This document shows, piece after piece, positions 16,526 to 23,497 of a stretch of 62,104 nucleotides of DNA. The notes under the pieces are model-generated. The model made no database searches and was not told the origin of the DNA. It saw only the letters and a list, made by a program, of their open reading frames with translations. Within the stretch, counting starts at the first letter, position 1. Every line of letters begins with the position of its first letter. The position numbers and the translations under genes are program-made. This stretch comes from an uncultured Prevotellaceae bacterium (GTDB lineage: Bacteria; Bacteroidota; Bacteroidia; Bacteroidales; Bacteroidaceae), in assembly GCA_900313705.1 (NCBI GenBank), contig OMSJ01000002.1, positions 1-62,104 on the forward strand. The letters run 5' to 3'.

Positions 16526-17020
16526 ATGATTACCATCATCGCTGCTATTGCAGAAAACAATGCCATCGGTCTGAACGGCAAGCTGCTCTACTGGCTTCCT
16601 GCCGACCTGCGCCGCTTCAAGGCTCTCACCACAGGCCACACCATCGTCATGGGACGCAAGACCTTCGAGAGCCTGCCGAAGGGTGCACTACCGAACCGCA
16701 GGAACATCGTCCTGTCGCGCAGCAAGCGAGACTTCCCCGGCGCAGAGACCTTTGCTTCTCTGAACGAAGCACTCGCCGCTTGTAACCACTCCGAGGGGGC
16801 TGAGGATGTCTATATCATCGGAGGTGCAAGTGTTTATGCCGAAGCTTTGCCGCTTGCCGACCGCCTTTGCCTGACGGAAGTCCACGACACGCCTAAAGAT
16901 GCCGACGCTTTCTTCCCAGAGTTCAACCGAGAGGAATGGAACGTCACCTTCCGCGAAGCACACGAAAAGGACGAAAAGCACGACCAATGCTTTGACTTCG
17001 TTGACTACTGCCGCCCATAA
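16526..17020 (+). CDS. folA: Dihydrofolate reductase
   Basis: It reduces dihydrofolate to tetrahydrofolate with NADPH. The 164 residues show the N-terminal IIAAIAENNAIG, LPADLRRFKALT with the family's acidic substrate residue (Asp in PADL), the NADPH motif GRKTFESLP, and YIIGGASVY. It is immediately upstream of thyA, which produces dihydrofolate, so the pair forms the thymidylate cycle. ATG at 16526 is the only reasonable start and follows a heptamer array. Confidence 0.96.
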   Translation: MITIIAAIAENNAIGLNGKLLYWLPADLRRFKALTTGHTIVMGRKTFESLPKGALPNRRNIVLSRSKRDFPGAETFASLNEALAACNHSEGAEDVYIIGGASVYAEALPLADRLCLTEVHDTPKDADAFFPEFNREEWNVTFREAHEKDEKHDQCFDFVDYCRP

Positions 17021-17050
17021 TGTTCAATGTTCAATGCTTAATGTTTAATG
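17021..17050. repeat. Heptamer array (tgttcaa/tgtttaa units) running into the thyA start codon
   Basis: Four units (two identical tgttcaa, then tgcttaa and tgtttaa) fill the whole folA-thyA gap. The thyA ATG at 17048 overlaps the last unit boundary. Confidence 0.85.
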
Positions 17051-17845
17051 AAACAATACTTAGACCTACTGCAAAAGATTCTTGACGAAGGCGTCAGGAA
17101 AGAAGACCGTACCGGCACGGGCACCATCAGCATTTTCGGACATCAGATGCGCTTCAACCTGAGCGAAGGTTTTCCCTTGCTCACGACAAAGAAGGTACAC
17201 CTGAAGAGCATCATCTACGAACTGCTCTGGTTCCTGCAAGGCAACACCAACGCCAAGTGGCTGCAAGAGCGAGGCGTACGCATCTGGAACGAATGGGCCG
17301 ACCCTGAGACTGGTGACCTCGGACACATCTACGGCTACCAATGGCGCTCGTGGCCAGACTACAACGGCGGCTTCATCGACCAGATACAACAGGCTGTCGA
17401 TACCATCAAGCGTGACCCCGACTGCCGACGCATCATCGTTTCGGCATGGAACGTGGCCGACCTGAAGAACATGAACCTGCCGCCTTGCCATGCTTTCTTC
17501 CAGTTCTATGTAGCTAACGGGAAGCTGTCGCTGCAGCTTTATCAGCGGAGTGCAGACTGCTTCCTCGGTGTGCCCTTCAACATCGCCTCGTATGCGCTGC
17601 TCTGCATGATGATGGCACAGGTCTGCGGGCTCCAGCCGGGCGACTTCATCCATACGACTGGCGACACGCACATCTACCTCAACCACCTCGACCAAGTGCA
17701 CCTGCAGCTCTCGCGCCAGCCGCGCCAGCTGCCCAGAATGGTCATCAACCCCGAAGTGAAGGACATCTTCAAGTTCCAGTACGAAGACTTCCAACTCGAG
17801 GACTACGACCCCTACCCTGCCATCAAAGGCGTCGTCAGCGTTTAA
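17048..17845 (+). CDS. thyA: Thymidylate synthase
   Basis: It methylates dUMP to dTMP with methylenetetrahydrofolate. The 265 residues match ThyA length (264 in E. coli) and carry the RTGTGT motif, the catalytic Cys147 in [12 protein letters not shown], the [18 protein letters not shown] dUMP-binding region and a C-terminal Val. folA lies 27 bp upstream. dUMP may be supplied by the dCMP deaminase domain encoded at 10900-11322. Confidence 0.97.
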   Translation: MKQYLDLLQKILDEGVRKEDRTGTGTISIFGHQMRFNLSEGFPLLTTKKVHLKSIIYELLWFLQGNTNAKWLQERGVRIWNEWADPETGDLGHIYGYQWRSWPDYNGGFIDQIQQAVDTIKRDPDCRRIIVSAWNVADLKNMNLPPCHAFFQFYVANGKLSLQLYQRSADCFLGVPFNIASYALLCMMMAQVCGLQPGDFIHTTGDTHIYLNHLDQVHLQLSRQPRQLPRMVINPEVKDIFKFQYEDFQLEDYDPYPAIKGVVSV

Positions 17846-17878
17846 CAAAACTAACACTAACAAATACAACAGGAAACT

Positions 17879-19084
17879 ATGAAAAACCTAAGTCTTATAT
17901 TTATGACATTATGGGCAGCAACGCTGTCTGTGTCTGCACAAAAGAACAATGTCTTCGTTGGCAAAGGTCTTGTTTATGAAGGTCGTATCGTCAACGAATC
18001 AGGTATCCCAATCAAGGATGCTATTATCAAAGCCATTAATAAAAACATATCTGATACCACAGAATATGACGGCTCGTTTTCTATGACATTGCCTATTGAG
18101 GGAGACTCTATCGTCATCACTAAAGAGGGCCTCGCTACATTTAGCAGAGGTGTTGACACGTGTACAGTCCGAAAAACAAAAGAGTTAATAGAAATTGGTG
18201 GGAAGATGGTCGAAAAAAACGTAGAAATAGTAGAACCACCACTTTTATCCGAGAGAGTCATCAGAATGAAAAATGGTTTCATGGACTATTATGAATATAA
18301 GAAAATGGAAGTAGTAGTCCTTGGTCCCTTGACAGCCTCGCGCATGTCAGTAGGGGCTTACGCCAAGAAGATGTCAGAGACGGCTACGAAATACTTTGAC
18401 GCAGGACTCAAGTTCCTGTCAGATGAAACGCCGGACTACATGAAGGCCTTCGCCTGTTTCAATCGTGCCGCCAATATGGAAAACGACCAGGCTGCCTACC
18501 AGTTGGCAAAGATGTACGACGAAGGTCGCGGCATTCCGCAGGACTACATAAAAGCTTTCAAATGGTATCAAAAGGCGTCCGGAATTCTGGGAGTCCCTTT
18601 GCGCATCGCTGTCATGTATATGGAAGGCATAGGCACGAAGCAGAACGACATCATTGCCCGTAATTGGCTATACCGTGCCATCTCTGCTGGCGACTCGACA
18701 GAAGCCCCGAAGCTCCTGAAAGAGTTGTATGCCAAACACGCAGACGAGATGGGCGATTCGGAATCTGATAAAGTCTATGACTTTGTAGAGACGAAAGCCC
18801 AGTTCCCCGGAGGTGATAAAGAATGCTTAAAGTTCATCAATTCTCAACTGAAATATCCCGCCAAATGTCAGGAAATGGGCATTCAAGGCCGTGTCCTCGT
18901 TTCCTTCGTTGTCAATAAGGACGGCAGCATCGTTGACATCAAGACCTTGCGTTCACCCGACCCACTCCTCACCAAGGAAGCAGAGCGCGTCGTCAGCCTG
19001 ATGCCCAAATGGATTCCTGCCATGCAGGGATGGAAGAATGTCCGCTCGTGCTTCCAAATGCCCATCATGTTCAGCTTAAGATAG
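17879..19084 (+). CDS. Secreted carboxypeptidase-regulatory/Sel1/TonB C-terminal domain protein
   Basis: A signal peptide (residues 1-20) is followed by a CarboxypepD_reg-like beta domain (about 27-85) and two to three Sel1-like repeats (about 175-290, such as QLAKMYDEGRGI and AVMYMEGIG). A TonB C-terminal domain (about 300-401) closes it, with QFPGG, GIQGRVLVSF and LMPKW. There is no proline-rich linker or N-terminal anchor typical of TonB itself, so energy transduction is doubtful. The TonB_C domain has Cys316 and Cys330 (C-x13-C), shared with both domains of the protein at 20112-20918. It may act as a periplasmic adaptor (inference). Confidence 0.75.
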   Translation: MKNLSLIFMTLWAATLSVSAQKNNVFVGKGLVYEGRIVNESGIPIKDAIIKAINKNISDTTEYDGSFSMTLPIEGDSIVITKEGLATFSRGVDTCTVRKTKELIEIGGKMVEKNVEIVEPPLLSERVIRMKNGFMDYYEYKKMEVVVLGPLTASRMSVGAYAKKMSETATKYFDAGLKFLSDETPDYMKAFACFNRAANMENDQAAYQLAKMYDEGRGIPQDYIKAFKWYQKASGILGVPLRIAVMYMEGIGTKQNDIIARNWLYRAISAGDSTEAPKLLKELYAKHADEMGDSESDKVYDFVETKAQFPGGDKECLKFINSQLKYPAKCQEMGIQGRVLVSFVVNKDGSIVDIKTLRSPDPLLTKEAERVVSLMPKWIPAMQGWKNVRSCFQMPIMFSLR

Positions 19085-19093
19085 AACTCTTTC

Positions 19094-19381
19094 ATGTATT
19101 TCACAGGAATAATCATCGCCATTCTGACCTTCCTCACGATTGGCATCTGGCATCCAATCGTCATCAAGACAGAATACTACTGGGGTACGCGTGCCTGGCT
19201 GCTCTATCTCATCATAGGCGTGGCCTGCATCGTCGCAGCCCTGTTCATCGCGAATGTTTACCTCTCGTCGTTCCTCGGCGTGTTCGGAGCTTCAGCCCTA
19301 TGGGGTATCGGTGAGCTCTTCGCACAGAAGAAGCGCGTAGAGAAAGGTTGGTTCCCGAAGAATCCCAAAAGAAAGGTATAA
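19094..19381 (+). CDS. DUF4491 family small membrane protein
   Basis: The 95-residue protein has three predicted transmembrane helices (about 2-20, 31-50 and 53-70) and a basic C-terminal tail with WFPKNPKRK. The GWFPKNP ending and helix layout match DUF4491, a Bacteroidota family of unknown function. It begins 9 bp after the TonB_C gene. Confidence 0.75.
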   Translation: MYFTGIIIAILTFLTIGIWHPIVIKTEYYWGTRAWLLYLIIGVACIVAALFIANVYLSSFLGVFGASALWGIGELFAQKKRVEKGWFPKNPKRKV

Positions 19382-19487
19382 ATCCATATTTCTTCCTCAA
19401 AACAGTTTAATTTGTGGGACAAAAATAGAGCAAAAGGATAAAATTATACAGAAAAGAGGAATTTGTGATATATTTCTTTAGATAAAG

Positions 19488-19519
19488 TTTGGCATGAATT
19501 AATAAAAATGCTAACTTTG
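19488..19519 (+). promoter_or_regulatory. Bacteroidota promoter for the 97-residue unknown gene
   Basis: A -33 TTTG (19488-19491) and -7 TAACTTTG (19512-19519) are 20 bp apart, the expected layout. The gene starts 18 bp downstream at 19538. Confidence 0.75.
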
Positions 19520-19537
19520 CGGTAGAAAGACATCAAA

Positions 19538-19831
19538 ATGTTCAAATCATTTCTAAATAATCTATACATCAAGATATGGTCTGGGCAGAAGAAAGTTGGC
19601 CCACACAAGAATGTCCTGTTGAAGCGAAGCTGCGAATCGTTTGGTGATACGGTTTACGACCTGAGATGGTCGTTGAAGTACATCCATAAGAACGGCGAGA
19701 CCTCGCACACGGTCACCCTTACCGAAAGAGCCAGCAAATGGAACCTGAAGAAGGTCATCCACCACATCGAGAAGCACAAGCTTCCGAAGGAAATCGACGC
19801 CCTCATCCGCCGCAACACGCATACGGACTGA
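19538..19831 (+). CDS. Small basic protein of unknown function
   Basis: The 97-residue protein is Lys/His/Arg-rich with no signal peptide or membrane helix. A mixed alpha/beta body with YDLRWSLKYIHKNGETSHTV (about residues 39-58) and a C-terminal helical part ending in RRNTHTD can be seen. I do not recognise a family. A well-formed promoter at 19488-19519 supports a real gene. It is followed by the 21-bp-period array at 19953. Confidence 0.6.
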   Translation: MFKSFLNNLYIKIWSGQKKVGPHKNVLLKRSCESFGDTVYDLRWSLKYIHKNGETSHTVTLTERASKWNLKKVIHHIEKHKLPKEIDALIRRNTHTD

Positions 19832-19952
19832 AGGTTTTTCATTGCTAAAACATTCCCCTTAGCCTTTTGTTCCACAGACACAAACGTTTCGCCGCAGGTT
19901 ACAAAATCGTTTCATGCTGACGAAATACTTCTTTTAGGCTGGCGACAAAATT

Positions 19953-20036
19953 ATTTTCAAGGCTTGAAAATATATTTTCAGGCTTTGGTTATTTATTTTC
20001 AAGGCTTGATTATATATTTTCAAGCCTTGAAAATAA
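19953..20036. repeat. 21-bp-period array, family C (4 units)
   Basis: Four units start at 19953, 19974, 19995 and 20016, exactly 21 bp apart. The core is ATTTTCAAGGCTTGAAAAT, a near-perfect palindrome in units 1 and 4 and one-sided in units 2 and 3. It lies in the gap between the convergent genes 19538-19831 and 20112-20918. Confidence 0.85.
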
Positions 20037-20111
20037 TTTTATAACGTGCCTTGTAGCATTTATGAACATTTCATAATGCATTTGGCAGGTAAGATACATC
20101 TGTTTGTTTCC

Positions 20112-20918
20112 TTAATTTGAACTTAGACGGAACATGACGGGTAAGTTGAACCTGGAGCGGACAGTCTTACCACCTTGCACGGCAGGCTTCCACTTGGGCA
20201 TGAGGCTTATGACGCGCTCTGCCTCTTTCGAGAGGGCAGGATGTGGCGACTTCGTGGCCTTCACTTCAACTATTGAGCCATCTCTGTTGACCACGAACGA
20301 GACGATGACACGCCCTTGAATGCCTTCTTGCATGCATTTCACAGGATATTTTACTTGCGAAGCGAGGAACTTATAGCATTCGTTCTGTCCGCCTGGGAAC
20401 TCGGCATTTGTCTCTACTATGTCATAAATTCTGTCGTCGTCCGGGGAAGCGGCCTGAGCTTCACCGGCTGCAGGGGCATTTGCCTTCAGAGAGTCTGGCT
20501 TCTGAGGCTTGTCGGTGTTCAACCTGAACATGACGGGCAGGGTGTACCTGGAACGGACAGGCTTACCGTTCTGCATGAATGGTTTCCACTTGGGCATGAG
20601 GGCGACGACGCGCTCTGCCTCCTTGGTGAGGAGTGGGTCGGGTGAACGCATGGTCTTTATCTCATCGATGGTGCCGTCTGTATCAATGGTGAAAGAGACG
20701 ATGACACGCCCTTGGATGCCCTTTTCAATACATTCTGCCGGGTATTTCACATTGGCAGCAAGGAACTTGAAACACTCCTGTTCGCCACCGGGGAACTGGG
20801 CATTCTCCTCGTAGTCAACAAAAACATGGTCTTGTTCATTTACCTTCTTGTCGTCCTGGGCATTCGACGTGAGCGATGCTACCCAAAGGACAGATAAAAC
20901 GAATAACAGCTTTTTCAT
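20112..20918 (-). CDS. Secreted protein with two tandem TonB C-terminal domains
   Basis: A signal peptide (residues 1-20) precedes two homologous TonB_C domains (about 33-133 and 163-268). Both carry the sequence QFPGG or EFPGG, GIQGRVIVSF, LMPKWKP and an ending of the PVMFRL type. No membrane anchor or proline-rich spacer is seen. Each domain has the same C-x13-C pair (ECFKF...YPAEC, ECYKF...YPVKC) as the protein at 17879-19084. The two copies are closely alike, which suggests recent internal duplication. The function is likely periplasmic protein binding rather than classic TonB work (inference). Confidence 0.8.
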   Translation of the reverse strand: MKKLLFVLSVLWVASLTSNAQDDKKVNEQDHVFVDYEENAQFPGGEQECFKFLAANVKYPAECIEKGIQGRVIVSFTIDTDGTIDEIKTMRSPDPLLTKEAERVVALMPKWKPFMQNGKPVRSRYTLPVMFRLNTDKPQKPDSLKANAPAAGEAQAASPDDDRIYDIVETNAEFPGGQNECYKFLASQVKYPVKCMQEGIQGRVIVSFVVNRDGSIVEVKATKSPHPALSKEAERVISLMPKWKPAVQGGKTVRSRFNLPVMFRLSSN

Positions 20919-20949
20919 AATCTATGTGTGTTTGATGGTTTTTCTTTCG

Positions 20950-20957
20950 CAAAGATA
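20950..20957 (-). promoter_or_regulatory. Promoter -7 box for the tandem TonB_C gene
   Basis: Minus-strand TATCTTTG fits TAnnTTTG, 32 bp upstream of the start codon. A CAA (TTG on the minus strand) about 18 bp further is a weak -33 candidate. Confidence 0.6.
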
Positions 20958-20997
20958 CAACTATTTACGGAATAGCAAGTCCTGAGGGATGGAAAAT

Positions 20998-21828
20998 TTA
21001 CTTCATGGCTTTTTCCATAATCATGGCAGCAGCTATAAGAATGATAAAAAGCAATATGGTCAGCAGGTAGGTCAGCGAGATTGCAACGAGGTTAATCAGA
21101 ACACTTTTGGACCATCCGATCCCCAAGAGTTGCTTGTACATGATGACTGTGTATGGCATGCTGATGAACTCATATATCATACGCGCTACTGGCTCAGCTT
21201 CGGGTATGAGATAAAGGGGAAGTACGGCTGTCCCCACTATCTTATCTATGCACGCCGAATACATCAATGTGTAGAAATGCTCCGTCAGGTTGAGCGGATG
21301 CCTGGTGCCGTCGGGACGCAGGAGAGTCTGCTTGAAGAAAAGAAGGCGGTAAGGGAACACGGCGGTGAGCGATATGCAGAAAGTTCCGTAGAGCTCATTT
21401 GAAAAGATCTTTCTGACATAATCTATGACAAACTGAATGGAAACATATTTTCCACCTTCTTCATACAGGTTGTCCCAGTTTGTATCTGACAGGCTGTTTA
21501 AGATGTCCGAGTTGACGCCCAGCACAAACGAAAATATGGCAAAGACCGTCAGGAGGAAGAGGAACAGTTGCAAGGGATTGTAATACCTGACGCGCTTCCC
21601 CAGCAGGTAGTCGTGCACCATGTACCCAGGACGGGTGAAGAGATCGATGCAGGTGCGCATGAACTTGTTGTCGCCGCCCACGAAGGAGTTCACGAAGTCG
21701 GCTGCAGTTTCGGTTATCTTCAGCCGTTTGGTCGAAGCTTTCTGCCCGCAATGGGGACAGAATTCTCCCTTGAATGTGTTCCCGCAATTCAGGCAAACGG
21801 TGTTTTTACTTACGGCTTTCCGCTCCAT
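20998..21828 (-). CDS. DUF3667 family membrane protein
   Basis: An N-terminal zinc ribbon (CLNC at about 14-17, CPHC at about 27-30) is followed by an amphipathic stretch ending in GKRVRYYNPLQLFLFL. About five transmembrane helices fill the rest of the 276 residues. This is the DUF3667 layout, a Bacteroidota family of unknown function. It is 54 bp downstream of the ccsA-like gene and on the same strand. Confidence 0.85.
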   Translation of the reverse strand: MERKAVSKNTVCLNCGNTFKGEFCPHCGQKASTKRLKITETAADFVNSFVGGDNKFMRTCIDLFTRPGYMVHDYLLGKRVRYYNPLQLFLFLLTVFAIFSFVLGVNSDILNSLSDTNWDNLYEEGGKYVSIQFVIDYVRKIFSNELYGTFCISLTAVFPYRLLFFKQTLLRPDGTRHPLNLTEHFYTLMYSACIDKIVGTAVLPLYLIPEAEPVARMIYEFISMPYTVIMYKQLLGIGWSKSVLINLVAISLTYLLTILLFIILIAAAMIMEKAMK

Positions 21829-21882
21829 CCTAACCAGCTTTATGTGTTAAACCTCTCAGACATCCCATTGCTCTTAACCAAC

Positions 21883-22692
21883 TCAGTTGTAGGTGTGTAT
21901 GCTTGTTCCTTGTGCAGAAGGAAGATAGTTGATGCCCCACCAGCACATCTGCAGGAGCAGGAATGCCACGACAAGCATCGAGAGGGCCATTCGCTCATCG
22001 TGACGGGGAAGACGGCGATAGTGCAGATAGACGAGGTAGGCAAGCCATGTTATGGCAGCCCACGTCTCCTTAGGGTCCCATGTCCAATAGTGCCCCCAGG
22101 CTTCCTTTGCCCAAAGTGCACCGAAGAGCATACCGGTGGTAAGGAAGGCAAGACCCACGCGGACAAGGTTGTCTAATTGAGAATTGAAGATTGATAATTG
22201 ATAATTGGAAGCTAGAGATTGCCCGTTTAGATGCGGCTTGACAAGCGCATAAACGGCCATGAGGGTGGCTGCGCCAAGCACAGCATATGCGAACATATAG
22301 ACGATGACGTGCGGGGCAAACCACGGGCTTTGCAACGCAGGCATCAGCTCCTTGGAATGAATCTCAGGCTTGAAGATGTTGATGCAGATGAACACCAGGG
22401 AAAGCACCGTGGAGAACGAAAGAACCCACCGGTACTTCCATCGGGAATAGACAAGCAGTCCCACCAGCGGCAGGAAGAAGGAATACCAGAGGCGCGTCTC
22501 GCCCATCGTGCGCAGAGGAGGTCGCTCAAGGGAAACCCACATGGACAGGATGAAGCCGAAGAAGAGCAGAAGGCCGAGAACAGTTGCCGCATAGGTCAAG
22601 GCAGTCTTTTTCCGCCATGCTGCGAAGGCACCTATTGCCCATAGCAACACCGCGCCCGTTGCAAAGATGACAAAATGTTCCCAAGTCACCAT
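21883..22692 (-). CDS. ccsA: Cytochrome c biogenesis protein CcsA-like (heme exporter component)
   Basis: About eight transmembrane helices and the tryptophan-rich WWD motif (AWGHYWTWDPKETWA) identify the System II heme handling protein CcsA/ResC, which presents heme to apocytochromes in the periplasm. The conserved His residues in APHVIVYM and EIHSKE and after the motif are present. Its partner CcsB/ResB is not next to it. The start is the ATG at 22692; an in-frame TTG at 22701 lies in a heptamer array. A second heptamer array lies inside the gene (22176-22210) and encodes the segment SNYQLSIFNSQL (about residues 161-172) in a loop before the WWD motif. Confidence 0.85.
   Translation of the reverse strand: MVTWEHFVIFATGAVLLWAIGAFAAWRKKTALTYAATVLGLLLFFGFILSMWVSLERPPLRTMGETRLWYSFFLPLVGLLVYSRWKYRWVLSFSTVLSLVFICINIFKPEIHSKELMPALQSPWFAPHVIVYMFAYAVLGAATLMAVYALVKPHLNGQSLASNYQLSIFNSQLDNLVRVGLAFLTTGMLFGALWAKEAWGHYWTWDPKETWAAITWLAYLVYLHYRRLPRHDERMALSMLVVAFLLLQMCWWGINYLPSAQGTSIHTYN
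22176..22210. repeat. Heptamer array inside the ccsA-like gene
   Basis: Five units of attgaga/attgaag/attgata/attgata/attggaa type. On the coding strand it is read in frame without a stop and inserts a Ser/Asn/Gln/Leu-rich loop between transmembrane helices. Confidence 0.85.
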
Positions 22693-22727
22693 AATGGTCA
22701 ATGGTCAATGATTAATGGTCAATGGTC
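22693..22727. repeat. Heptamer array (aatggtc units) between ruvA and the ccsA-like gene
   Basis: Five contiguous units: aatggtc, aatggtc, aatgatt, aatggtc, aatggtc. The ruvA stop codon lies in the last unit, and the array ends next to the ccsA ATG. Confidence 0.88.
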
Positions 22728-23322
22728 AAAGCATCTTCAGAGCCAGCTTGATGACGCGCTCCACAGGAGCATTAGGCTCGTCGGTAAGAATCTTCTGTAC
22801 CACCTTGTGTGCAGGAGCCGGACTGAATCCCAGCATCGTCAGGGCAGCAACTGCCTCGTCCATGACTTCCTTGTTAACCAATGGAGCGGCATCCGTCTGA
22901 GGCGATGCCGACTCTATGCCAAGAGAGCCAATCTTGTCGCGGAGGTCCACGATGATGCGCTGGGCAGCCTTGGGGCCGATACCCTTGACGGACTTGAGCA
23001 TCTTGTCGTTGCCCTCGCTGATGATGCCTGCCAGTTCGCTCACAGTCATCGACGAGAGTATCATGCGGCTCGTGGCAGCACCGACTCCGCTCACGCTGGT
23101 CAGCAGGAGGAACAGCTCGCGCTCTGCTCTTGTGCTGAAGCCCCACAGTTGGTAGGCATCCTCGCGAATTGACTCGCTAATCCACAACTTCACTTCCTGT
23201 TTCCCCTGAATGGCAGAGAAAGTGTTCAAGCTGATATTCACTCCATACCCCACCCCATGACACTCGACTGTCGCAAGCGCGGGAGTGAGGTCGGTAAGGC
23301 TTCCTTTCAGATATTCTATCAT
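22726..23322 (-). CDS. ruvA: Holliday junction branch migration protein RuvA
   Basis: The N-terminus MIEYLKGSL begins the OB-fold domain. Two helix-hairpin-helix motifs follow ([17 protein letters not shown] and [16 protein letters not shown]), then an acidic-pin/flexible linker and the C-terminal domain III that contacts RuvB. At 198 residues it has the usual length. The start chosen is the ATG at 23322; longer frames to 23403 add residues that RuvA lacks. It is divergent from sprA, an order found in other Bacteroidota. Confidence 0.95.
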   Translation of the reverse strand: MIEYLKGSLTDLTPALATVECHGVGYGVNISLNTFSAIQGKQEVKLWISESIREDAYQLWGFSTRAERELFLLLTSVSGVGAATSRMILSSMTVSELAGIISEGNDKMLKSVKGIGPKAAQRIIVDLRDKIGSLGIESASPQTDAAPLVNKEVMDEAVAALTMLGFSPAPAHKVVQKILTDEPNAPVERVIKLALKML

Positions 23323-23392
23323 ATTCTGGTCGTTTAGTCGTTTTGTGCTGCCTGGGGAGGTATATCCCACAAAAACAGCTACAATTCTGCTG

Positions 23393-23400
23393 CAAAGGTA
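23393..23400 (-). promoter_or_regulatory. Promoter -7 box for ruvA
   Basis: Minus-strand TACCTTTG, 71 bp upstream of the ruvA ATG at 23322. No clear -33 element. Confidence 0.6.
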
Positions 23401-23497
23401 CAAAAAAGCAGGGAAAAGAAGAAATAAGAGAATAAGAAATTAAGAAAATGTGCTTTATATACAATAAAAGGTATCGTGTGTACGTTAATATAAAGAC

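Noticed and set aside
17879..19084. Classic TonB energy transducer
   Set aside because: No N-terminal anchor or proline-rich span; only the C-terminal domain matches.
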